Of a DNA stretch of 64,000 bases, positions 1-9,597 are shown piece after piece. Below the pieces are notes generated by a model. That model ran no database searches, had not been told where the DNA came from, and was given only the letters and a program-made list of their open reading frames with translations. Location of the stretch: NCBI GenBank assembly GCA_012931725.1, contig WHSA01000890.1, positions 186,001 through 250,000 of the forward strand. The letters are read 5' to 3'. This stretch comes from Litsea cubeba. Lineage: Eukaryota; Streptophyta; Magnoliopsida; Laurales; Lauraceae. A program made the position numbers and the translations under genes. Every line of letters begins with the position of its first letter. Positions within the stretch are counted from its first letter, which is position 1.

Positions 1-2083
1 GATCGAAATGGATGCCGGGAAAGACGTCACCAAACAAGCTATTAGCGGTTTCAAATGGTTTTAAGTGAAATAGAGGCAACGAATAGACTTGCCAAACAGA
101 ATCCTGATTGCCCGTTTGGCAAGACTATTTCCCCTCTTATTGTCTTAAAGCTGTTTGAAAACGTAAATAGACCATTTATGGACTCGAACAGCACCCTCCA
201 TTTGAAGACACAAAAAGACGGAAAATGACTATTTTAGAAGTCAACAAAAAATATGAGAATTGAAACGAACTTAAAAGTTTGTAGTGCACAGATGTGCACT
301 GCTACAGTGCATGATGTGGTGATTTTCGCATCACCATATATCAGTTTTAAATTCTAGGACCCTACATGATAATCCGAACCTATGGGACGTGATTAAAATT
401 CTCAATGTATCCAGCGGTTTGGATCGCAATTTACGGGCCTATATAAACGGGCTGCCTTATGGGACGTCTTAAACACTGTACCTCGGCCTCGTCTTTTGGC
501 TTCAGACCATTTCATCTATTTCAATTCTCTCCCTTTATGGCCATATTTTAAAGAGACCCATTTCATCTTAACATCGATCGAAATGGATGCCGAGAAAGAC
601 GTCACCAAACAAGTTTTTAGCGGTTTCAAACGGTTTGAAGTGAAATAGAGGCAACGAATAGACTTGCCAAATAGAATCTCGACTGCCCATTTGGCAAGAC
701 TATTTCCCCTCTTATTGTCTTAAAGCTGTTTGAAAACGTAAATAGATCATTTGTTGACTTGAACAGCACCCTCCATTTGAAGACACAAAAAGATGGAAAA
801 CGACTATTTCAGAAGTCAACAAAAAATTATGAGAATTGAAACAAACTCAAAATCTGTGCACTGCTACTGTGCATGATGTGGTGATTTTCGCATCACCATA
901 TATCTGTTTTAAATTCTGGGACCCTACAAGATAATCTGAACCTATGGGACGTGATTAAAATTCTTAATGTATCCAACGGTTTGGATCGCAATTTAAGGGC
1001 CTATATAAACGGGCTGCCTTATGGGACGTCCTAAACACTGTAGTTCGGCCTCGTCTTTCGGCTTCAAACCGTTTTATATATTTCAATTCTCTCCCTTTAT
1101 GGCCATATTTGAAGCAGACCCATTTCATCTTAACATCGATCGAAACGGATGCCGGGAAAGATGTCACCAAACAAGCTATTAGAAGTTTCAAACGGTTTTA
1201 AGTGAAATAGAGGCAACGAATATACTTGCCAAACAGAATCCTGATTGCCCGTTTGGCAAGACGATTTCCCCTCTTATTGTCTTAAAGCTGTTTGAAAACG
1301 TAAATAGACCATTTGTGGACTCGAACAGCACCCTCCATTTGAAGACACAAAAAGACGGAAAACGACTATTTCAGAAGTCAACAAAAATTATGAGAATTGA
1401 AATGAACTTAAAAGTTTGTAGTGCACAGATGTGCGCTGCTACAGTGCATGATGCGGTGATTTTCGCATCACCATATATCAGTTTTAAATTCTAGGACCCT
1501 ACATGATAATCCGAACCTATGGGACGTGATTAAAATTCTGAATGTATCCAACGGTTTGGATCGCAATTTACGGGCCTATATAAACGGGCTGCCTTATGGG
1601 ATGTCTTAAACACTGTAGCTCGGCCTCGTCTTTTGGCTTCAGACCATTTCATCTATTTCAATTCTCTCCCTTTATAGCCATATTTTAAAAAGACCCATTT
1701 ATTCTTAACATTGATCGAAACGGATGCCGGGAAAGGCGTCACCAAACAAGCTTTTAGCGGTTTCAAACGGTTTTTAAGTGAAATAGAGGCAACGAATAGA
1801 CTTGCCAAATAGAATCCTGATTGCCCGTTTGGCAAGACTATATTCCCCTCTTATTTTCTTAAAGCAATTTGAAAACGTAAATAGACCATTTGTTGACTTG
1901 AACAGCACCCTCCATTTGAAGACACAAAAAGACGGAAAATGACTATTTCAGAAGTCAACAAAAATTATTAGAATTGAAACAAACTCAAAATCTGTGCACT
2001 GCTACAGTGCATGATGTGGTGATTTTCGCATCACCATATATCTGTTTTAAATTCTGGGACCCTACATGATAATCCGTACCTAT
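1..2083. repeat. Tandem satellite-like array, left part (unit about 562-575 bp)
   Basis: The phrase GATCGAAATGGATGCC (or a close variant) recurs at about 1, 576, 1138 and 1713, giving spacings of about 575, 562 and 575 bp. Each unit carries a TATA-like CCTATATAAACGGG, a GGTGATTTTCGCATCACC hairpin and a TTGCCAAAC...GTTTGGCAA inverted repeat. Copies alternate between a longer form containing AAAGTTTGTAGTGCACAG and a shorter form lacking it, so the true period may be a dimer of about 1137 bp. No coding potential is convincing. The array resumes at 39936 after the CACTA insertion. It could be a satellite or the tandem remains of a promoter-bearing element. Confidence 0.85.
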
Positions 2084-2105
2084 CACTACGTCAAAAACGC
2101 TAAAA
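2084..2105 (+). repeat. CACTA left terminal inverted repeat
   Basis: This 22-bp terminus begins CACTACGTCAAAAACG and matches the inverse complement of 39914-39935 at all but two positions. Preceding bases TAT (2081-2083) are the target-site duplication. Confidence 0.95.
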
Positions 2106-2107
2106 AA

Positions 2108-2445
2108 CCACAGTCAATGGCCGTGGTCTTTACCTTTTAGCCACAGATATGACTGTGGCAATTGCAGTGGCGAAGAATAGTGTAGTATTTCAAAAGCCAC
2201 AGCTCGAACCCGTGGAAAATTTAAAAATTACCACAGCCATTACATGTGGATAACAATAAAATAAAACCACACACAAAACCGTGGTTGTTTTACTTTTTTT
2301 AAAAAAAAAAACCACAACTCGAACCTGTGGCAAATTTAAAAATGACCACAGCCATTACATGTGGATAACAATAAAATAGAACCACACACAAAACCGTGGT
2401 TGTTCTAACCTAAAAAAAAAAAAAAACCACTGCCAATGGCCGAGG
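2108..2445. repeat. CACTA subterminal array of CCAC-N10/11-GTGG dyads
   Basis: About nine dyads of the form CCAC, 10-11 bases, GTGG lie head to tail next to the left terminus, for example CCACAGTCAATGGCCGTGG and CCACAGCCATTACATGTGG. The last copy ends GAGG rather than GTGG. Subterminal repeats of CACTA elements are known binding sites for the element's own TNPA-type protein; that role is inferred here from position only. Two blocks (about 2190-2290 and 2315-2405) are near duplicates of each other. Confidence 0.85.
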
Positions 2446-2727
2446 TTTTTTTATTTTTATTTAAAAAAAAATATTTTAAAAATAAAAAAAATAAAAAATG
2501 CACCTGTTTTGTACCAATAAGAATAAACTAAATCAATCTTCCACGATAATAAATAAAATGGTTCTTCCAAAACATCCAACCCAAACTGGTATATAATAAT
2601 AAAACATCTTACATTATTTCAAACAACCATACAATAATCAATCATCTATCAACTAAAACATTAACATAATTAACAATGTAGCCATCCATCACTAAATTTA
2701 GTGTCTCAAAATATTAAATTGAAAAAG
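2446..2727. other. A/T-rich 3' flank of the CACTA gene, nothing recognised
   Basis: A/T-rich DNA with several poly-A runs between the subterminal dyads and the stop codon of the last transposase exon. It presumably includes the 3' untranslated region of the minus-strand gene. No other motif stands out. Confidence 0.5.
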
Positions 2728-3006
2728 TTAAATGGAGATGATCCTAAATTCAGGCCAATCTATGGCATCGCCTGGTGTGAGATCTTCCATCTTGCCTTGT
2801 CCGTTTATCAAGTGAACATTCCCATCAACGATCTCATCTAAAATGATCCTTTTCCAACTTGATTCTTCAGCAGACTCATTTGAGTGTCTTCCATATGCGA
2901 CACATGTATTTTTTGTCAAATGCAACAATTTTAGCAAAGGTGAACTTGATTGATCAGTGGTTGCTTGGTCGGATTGTGCCTCCTGACGTGAGGAATCTTG
3001 CCTTAC
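2728..3006 (-). pseudogene. CACTA second transposase gene (Ptta/En/Spm type), last exon
   Basis: Read on the minus strand, an acceptor (TATGTAG) precedes 3006 and the frame stays open for 92 codons to a stop at 2728-2730. The product ends DAIDWPEFRIISI. It contains a segment (VHLINGQ...LTPGDAIDWP) like the C-terminal end of plant En/Spm second-gene proteins. The preceding exon is 18924-19235; the intron between them now holds the 15.8 kb Angela-like element. The exon itself has no stop, but the gene is broken elsewhere. Confidence 0.75.
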
Positions 3007-3096
3007 CTACATATATTATATATTAAGAAAAGTGAGTAATTCATCAATAGGATATTTAATTATGTTAGGGGATATATTATTAATGTGAAATAAATA

Positions 3097-5106
3097 TGTT
3101 GGGATTGGTGTATGCCCTAAAGCCCACTAGCTGCACTCTCATCTTTTGTTACTAGATATTTACTGGTTATTTAATGGAATGACTCTTTTCTGCTTAAACA
3201 TGTATATATGTATGGTTGTGTAAGGCCCATTCTTTCTATTAAATGAATTAGGTGTGTAGTGTTTACACACAAATAGGTCTAATTCATGGACACTGGAAAC
3301 AACATATTTGTTCATAACTGAGAGATGGAGCTGGGCACTTTATCTTGGTATAAGTTATAATGAGAGACTCTCCTGTATTCAGGGTGACTTACCTAAGTCA
3401 TGGGAGGGCTTTCCTGGATTTATCTCATTAGTGCATATACAATGCATTGAACAGGACCATGGTAGGTGTGATCTCTAAAATAGTACTATCACAGAGAGAG
3501 ATCAAGTCACCTCATGCTACTGAGTGACCAGTGCTCTTAATCTTGAGCATTTGTGGATGAACTGACGAAGTCAAGTTCTTGTGCTTTAATTCACTATGGG
3601 TGAGATTCTTTTCATGGGTCAACAGCTCTGTGTTTTGGGTACTCGGACTTGATCAGTTGGGACGTGCAGATGCAATAAAGAATCTATGCCATCTAATGAT
3701 GGAATGATCGTCCCCTTAGAATTATCCGATTAATCATCAAAATCTAAGATCTTAGTATATGGATGTTCCATATGGATATTGAACTTGTGGGTCGCTCCCT
3801 GGACCAAGAGAATGATATCCGGATGATGATTATGTTAAGGATATGAAGTTCTAAGGTTTAGATGTAATCGGGAAGGTTGATAGTACATGTGATAACCTGA
3901 CTCGATTATGGATGTTACATAGAGGGGCATTCAGGTCATTACACTTAGTAGGTCGAAGACAACTGTCATTTTATGATGAGCTTATTATATTATATATTTG
4001 TCCTTGGAGTTCAACCATAACTCTTTAGTGGAATGAGTTAAGGTTAAAATGGTCTTTATGTTGCTATGGGTTTAGCATGGACATTTTGGTCATTTTGGGA
4101 GCCAATGGCAAATATGTCTTTTGGTCCCTTCTCTAGTCACTTTCCAAGATTGGCATGGTTTCCTAAAAGGTTTAGATAACATTTGGATGAATTATTTTAG
4201 TGGAAAAATAATTTCGAGTTTAAATTCAAATAGGCCTTTGATGGCATACATGAATTTAATTCTAGGTAAATTATTTGTGGGCCATGGTGTGCATTAGTAT
4301 GTGGGACGTCCATAATGGGATTTCCATGGGTAAGGTTTCCAATTTTGAGTAGGTCTCTCTACTTGGAAGGTTGGACTCCTCTTTGGATTAGTATTCCTAT
4401 GAGAAAGTTTCCTTTTTGGATTAGAAACTTAAATTATAAGTTTTGTACAACTAGGATTACTAATTGCATGGGAAGTTCCTTAGTTTCCTTTTCTAATTAG
4501 AGTGTTTCTAAAAAGGAAATAAATCTTTAGATTATACTTTCCTTTTAGGACATCTTTGAGAATTAGGAGAGATAACTTTTTAGGAAAGCTATCCCAAAGT
4601 TTTCTATAAAAGGAAGCAAGCACTCCCTTGGACGTCCAACACTATGAGGGCATCCTAGGAGTCCCACACGTCCAGCTTCTTGATTGTTTTCTTCTTCATT
4701 GAGGAGAGATTGAGATCTGATATTTTTCCTTAGAAAAATAATTCTCAATTCCTAGATTAAGATCCCACCATCTTAGCCAATCAGATTTGGAAGTGAGATA
4801 GAGAAGAAGATCAAAGGCAATAATACTGAAGAAAATTCCAGCAATTTGTTTGCTAGTTGCAAGTCTGAGTTCGGCCCTTTGGATCTATTATTTCAGAGAG
4901 TTGAAGTCTACAAATCTTCGAGGTAATAGTCTTCTTCATTCTCCTTTAATTATACACTTGTTGGTCATGAATTCATGGAGTTCTTTTGCGATCACTATGG
5001 CTAATTTATGCTGCCCAAATCAGATTTTTTAAAATCTGTCATGTTACAAATTAGCCATGAATGTCTTCCGCTAGTGATGTCTAGATCTGAATCGCAGTTT
5101 CTTTCA
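3097..5106 (+). repeat. 5' LTR of Angela-like element
   Basis: Begins TGTTGGGATTGGTG and ends TTTCA, immediately followed by the primer-binding site. Its partner is 16908-18912 (2010 versus 2005 bp), with scattered substitutions and small indels between them. A TATA box lies at 4605-4612. Short ORFs in it are not genes. Confidence 0.93.
4605..4612 (+). promoter_or_regulatory. TATA box of the Angela-like LTR
   Basis: TATAAAAG in the sequence TTTTCTATAAAAGGAAGC lies about 500 bp before the LTR end, the usual place for the U3/R boundary. The same sequence is in the 3' LTR at about 18411-18418. Confidence 0.65.
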
Positions 5107-5107
5107 G

Positions 5108-5120
5108 TGGTATCAGAGCC
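5108..5120 (+). promoter_or_regulatory. Primer-binding site (tRNA-iMet)
   Basis: TGGTATCAGAGCC starts two bases after the 5' LTR end and is the standard complement of the plant initiator-methionine tRNA 3' end. Confidence 0.9.
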
Positions 5121-6871
5121 ACTCCATGTGAAATCATGATCCCATGTTGTGTATAATTAATCCTAGATTGATTATGGGCATGGTGGCACCCTACTAAAGT
5201 TATGTTGTGATGCATGTTGTGTGCAAGTTTTATTAACATTGCTGGAATTTATTTTCCAGATTTGTTTAATGATGCACATAGTGTGTTTGCATGCACTAAC
5301 CTCTTTGTTTGCAGCCATGTATTGCATCCTTGATGGTTCGCATGATTGTTATGTGGATTTGGATGTTTTTTCATTAGTTGGAAAGTGTACGATTGCGCGT
5401 GTAGCAATCATAGGAAGTCGTAATTCTTTCTTTACTTTTATTCCAACTAGTGTTGATGTAAGCTTTCTTAAAAAGCATAGGTATCTCCAATGTAATTTTG
5501 GGTTTTTGTTTTTTATGGGTTTGCTTGTATAAATTTAATTTATTGGAACAAGCAAGAAGAAGAAAGTTTTAAGCAAGAAAGGTTGCAAGTAACCAGATTC
5601 CTTAGTGGTGGAGGAGACAAGACTTCTTGGTAAAAGATGAGATCTATTCTTGATGTCCTAATTCGATAAGGATTAGAAGTCCGAAGAGCAGGGAGCCATC
5701 AAGGATTGCATACTTTTATTTGCTCTTATATATGGAATGCATGGATGAATGTTTTATATAATTGCTATAATTGTCACCTAGAAACATGGCCACCGTTAGG
5801 TTCTAAAATTGGCATCTTTTTGTATTAGGTTGTTTTTAGTTTGGCAAATTGTTTTAAACGGAACTTAGACCAGCACCTTTTATTTTGTCTAAGGTTTAAA
5901 ATTGGATAGGGTTTAGTTTATCTTGGTACCCTTGGTTTCCAAAGAAGGCTAAACTAAAATCTAATTAGATGCTGCTACCTATGGGTTTCCATAACCCAAG
6001 ATAGGTTTTTGATTCTTTAAAGGGATTTTCTCAAATGTTTTAAAGCAAAGGTTATTTATTTTTAAGGTGACTTAAGTCATTAAGTCATAAATTTGGTTAA
6101 CCAAGTTTGCTAGATTTAAAAAGAGCTTTTGAGTAAAACAATGTAAAGGTCAAAAAGTATAAACCCTAGTGATAAATAATCAAGTGGGAGAGGGGTTTTG
6201 GAAAGACCCCATGGCCTTCCATTCTCGGTTCATGTTATCTCATTAAGGTGTTAGTAGGAGCGGCCACCCCTTCGGTGGAGTTCTTTACTAAAGACCGCTT
6301 TGATGGGTTAATGGGTGAACTAATGTGAATATTCGTAATGAGGTGTTAGTAGGAGCGGCCATCCCTTCGGTGGAGTTCTTTACTAAAGATCACTTCTATA
6401 GAATGTCAATGAAGTGTTGGTGGGAGAGGCCATCCCTTCGGTGGAGCTCTTTACTAAAGTTCACTTCTAGAATGGATAAAAGTCTCTTCCCTTCGGAAGA
6501 CTTAGTCATAGACATTCTGGGAAATTTCATAAGAGATGGTTATACACTTGACATAAGATGGTAATGACCTCTCCCTACGAGTTAAAGGTTATTTGTCATA
6601 TGAGGCCAAACCAATCAGTGATTGGACTACCACTGGATGTGTATCCAGATAGTGATAATCCAAATAAGTATGCCTTAATTCAACGTGACTGTAGGCTCGG
6701 CCATCCCTTCGATGGAGGGTCTATAAGGAGGTTGAAACACTGATACATTGTGAATGAGGTTGAATAATGTAAAAAGTTTTGTGCTTTGTTTTTCCTTTTA
6801 TAACAAGCACCATATGCATATTACATATATACTGCATGTCTAATTATTAACCGTTTTATATCCAGAAAGAG
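5121..6871 (+). other. Long untranslated leader of the Angela-like element
   Basis: About 1.75 kb between the primer site and the gag ATG. ORFs here (the longest is 5221-5532, 103 codons) show no recognisable domain. The second half contains a tandem repeat with hairpins (6264-6715). A leader of this kind would be expected to carry packaging and dimerisation signals; none can be assigned from sequence alone. Confidence 0.6.
6245..6720 (+). repeat. Leader tandem repeat with CCTTC-loop hairpins
   Basis: A unit of about 70-110 bp (GTGTTAGTAGGAGCGGCC...) occurs three times at about 6248, 6343 and 6414, with further hairpin-only copies. Five short hairpins share a CCTTC or CTTC loop: CCACC/GGTGG at 6264-6278, CCATC/GGTGG at 6359-6373 and 6430-6444, CTTCC/GGAAG at 6486-6499, and CCATC/GATGG at 6701-6715. 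Confidence 0.8.
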
Positions 6872-7852
6872 ATGGGTAAAGATTCTTTTAGTCCGTTGAT
6901 GTGCATTCTTCGTGAGAACAAACTGACTGGCCCTAACTACGTAGATTGGAAGAGAAATCTTGACATATTACTCATTGCTGAGGAGTACAAGTATGTCTTG
7001 TTGGAAACCTGTCCTGATATTGATGCTAATTGTACTGATGACCAGTTAGAGGCTGAGAGAAAATGGAAGAAATCGAATAGCATGGCTAAATGCTACATGC
7101 TCGCTTCCATGTCCAACGTGTTGCAAACGCAGCACGAGCATATGGACACAGCCTATGAAATCATGATGTCCGTGTTTGAGATGTTCGCAGACAAGAGCAG
7201 GCCAGCTAGGCAAGCTGCTATGAGGACTATCATGAATACTAGGATGGCTGAGGGAACACCTGTCAGAGAGCATATGCTCAAGCTGATGGATTGTTTCAAT
7301 GTAGCTGAGACTTTAGGGGCTGAGATTGATGCAGAGAGTCAAACTGATATGATTCTCGAAACTCTGCCGGACTCTTTCAACCAGTTCAAGCTCAATTTCA
7401 GTATGAGCAAGATGGACATGACTCTACCTGAGTTAATGAAAGAACTCCAGGTGGCGGAGGCCATCATAAAGCCCAAAGCCCAAGCTCATTTTTTCCAATC
7501 TTCCTCTAAACTAAACCCGAAAGGGAAGAAGTTCAAGAAGAAGCAGAATAAGGGAAAAGGGCAGAAAAAGGATAATGCTGGTAATAAGAAGGACAAGGGT
7601 ACAGATGGAAAGCCCAAAGGGAAATGCTTCAAGTGTGGCCTCAAAGGTCATTGGAAGAAAGATTGTCCCAAATTCCTGGCCTCAGTTAAGAAAGGTACAT
7701 CTTTTTCATACTACATTGAAACTTGTCTAGTGGTTGATTCTACTGACTCATGGATAGTAGACTCAGGAGCCACTAATCATATCTGTAATTCATTGCAGGG
7801 GTTTCAGATAATGCAGAGGATTCAGAAAGGAGAGTTTGCCTTTAGAGTCTGA
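6872..7852 (+). pseudogene. gag: Angela-like gag and start of protease
   Basis: 326 codons from an ATG. Residues about 1-200 are a Copia-type gag (UBN2-like) domain starting MGKDSFSPLM. A lysine-rich stretch is followed by a CCHC zinc knuckle at residues 252-265 (CFKCGLKGHWKKDC) that would bind RNA. The Copia protease motif DSGATNH is at 297-303. The frame stops at a TGA (7850-7852) soon after the protease active site, while homology continues in the same frame beyond it, so this is a nonsense mutation rather than a natural gag end. Confidence 0.85.
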
Positions 7853-8166
7853 ACTGGAGCTAAAGTTTGGGCAGTTGCAGTAGGAGTTGTTACCTTACAT
7901 TTTCCATGTAATAGGATATTAGTTTTAAATAATGTTTTCTATGTTCCGGGCATGAGGAAGAATTTAATTTCAGTTTCCAGACTAATTGAATTTAATTATT
8001 CAGTTTCTTTCCATTCTGGTGTTGATATCAGTAGAGATGGAAATATTATATGTTCCGGTAGAATACACGACAACTTATTTTATATATATCCTATTGCTCC
8101 CACACTGCATAATGTACAACAAGAAAACTCCACTTCCCTTAAGAGGAAGGTATCTTCAATCAATGA
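7853..8166 (+). pseudogene. Angela-like pol, protease end to pre-integrase part, cut by the Sirevirus
   Basis: The frame reopens after the TGA at 7850-7852 and encodes protease C-terminal wording (NVFYVPGMRKNLISVSRL) and the start of the GAG-pre-integrase region. It is broken at 8166 by the nested Sirevirus; the target duplication AATGA (8162-8166, 14248-14252) shows where the gene continues. Confidence 0.75.
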
Positions 8167-9289
8167 TGTTGGATATCACGATCACTGAGAGGGGGGGGGG
8201 GGGTGAATCAGTGATTTCTAAAAACAGGTCCAATTCAACAACAAAACAAGTCAAACCACACAATGACACCAGATTTAACGTGGTTCACCAAAAGGCTACG
8301 TCCACGGATCAAAACCGTCCGAACACTGGTCCGGTACAGGTCTGAATATATTTAGTCGCACCAACGACAAAGAGCACCAACCCTTAGTTTCAGATAGCAC
8401 CAACTATCTAGGAAGCACCAACTCCCATTACAATTTATCTGCACCAACAGATAGGATCACCAAACCCCAAACACCAAGCACCAACTTGATGTAAAAACAG
8501 AATAGAAGATAGACTCTGTCTACAGCCCTTCCCCTCTACAATTCTCTCTCTCTCAATCCCTTACAAATTGAAATCTAAAGCATAAAGAGAGACACTTAAC
8601 TCATGGACGAATCACCATCTTCAAGAGCATAATCTCGTCCACAATTGCTGTAGAAACAACAGCACAAAAGCAACACAGCAACACAGCACTCTCTTCTCTC
8701 TTCTCTTCTCTCTTTTCTCTTCTCTTCTTGTCTCTCTGGTGTCTACTTAAAAACAAACCAAACATGCCTTTATATAGGTTATAGTAACCCTTAATTGTGT
8801 TCAAAATAGGCTACAATTGGTTTAGAAATAGTCCCAAACGAATTAGATAAGAATGCTGAATTTTCGTGCACAACTTCTAATTCTGCGCAACTCTGGTTCC
8901 CGTGCTCGGTCGACATCCTGGCTTGCTCGGTCGACATCATACACTGTCTGGAATCAGACAACTTTCGTGCTCGGTCGACATCCTGGGGTCCCGGTCGACC
9001 GAACACACACTGTGTCACGAAAATAACTGGGAGCTACCTGAATCTGTTTCTGTAGGTTTCTTTTTGCCCGGTCGACCGCATGGGGTGCCCGGTCGACCGG
9101 CCACTCTGCTACAGAAAAACTGTTTTCTGTACACTTTTCAGCTCTTTTTCCATTCTGATTTCCATCTGATTTCCATCTGATTTCCATTGCATAGTTGAGC
9201 TTCATCCTCTCATCATGTTGACATGGATTGACAACAATTACAACCATGATTACCATTCAAATCATTTAAAGCTTCTTCAAATTATAACA
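8167..9289 (-). repeat. 3' LTR of Sirevirus copy 1
   Basis: On the plus strand it runs TGTTGGATATC...TTATAACA. Near its left end, ATCACTGA and TCAGTGAT pair around a 13-G run. A cluster of CGGTCGAC sites, some extended to the palindrome CGGTCGACCG, lies at about 8905-9100. A minus-strand TATA box (TATATAAA) is at about 8769-8776. It differs from the other LTR by substitutions, the G-run length, and one extra copy of a CATCTGATTTC motif near 9170. Confidence 0.92.
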
Positions 9290-9597
9290 ATCTCCCCCTT
9301 TGGAATTGTTGTCAACTTTAACAACTTTGTCAACATGCTAACAACTCTTCAACTCTTTCAACTCCAGCTTGCGGCTCTTCCAAGTTCTTTTCAACACTCA
9401 CTTGGAACCAATTCTGAAATTCTGAAATAATAACCATGCACTGTCAACAATCTCCCCCTAGCTTTCATAGCATAACATCTCTCCTTGCTATTATAGCATA
9501 ACATCTCTCCCCCTTTGACAACAAGTCCAAAGGGATCAAACCGAGGAGCGAATAGGATATTCAATGAATGCATTGCTCCCCCTTTCAAGCACAACTC
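9290..9597 (-). promoter_or_regulatory. Cluster of polypurine-tract-like runs before the 3' LTR
   Basis: On the minus strand, purine runs such as AAAGGGGGAGA occur at about 9291-9301 (adjacent to the LTR, the likely primer), 9451-9460, 9505-9515 and 9576-9585. The same four-run layout is in copy 2 (63089-63396). Repeated polypurine tracts upstream of the 3' LTR are a known Sirevirus trait; which one primes plus-strand DNA is inferred from adjacency. Confidence 0.75.

Noticed and set aside
1..2083. rDNA intergenic spacer with RNA polymerase I promoter
   Set aside because: CCTATATAAACGGG only loosely resembles a plant Pol I start, and no rRNA gene is present in 64 kb.
5221..5532. 103-codon ORF in the Angela-like leader
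   Set aside because: No domain, lies before gag in the untranslated leader, and membrane-like composition is what A/T-rich DNA gives by chance.
6264..6278. UUCG tetraloop hairpin
   Set aside because: CUUCGG is present, but closing on UUCG leaves a mismatch directly below the closing pair; a five-base CCTTC loop fits all copies better.
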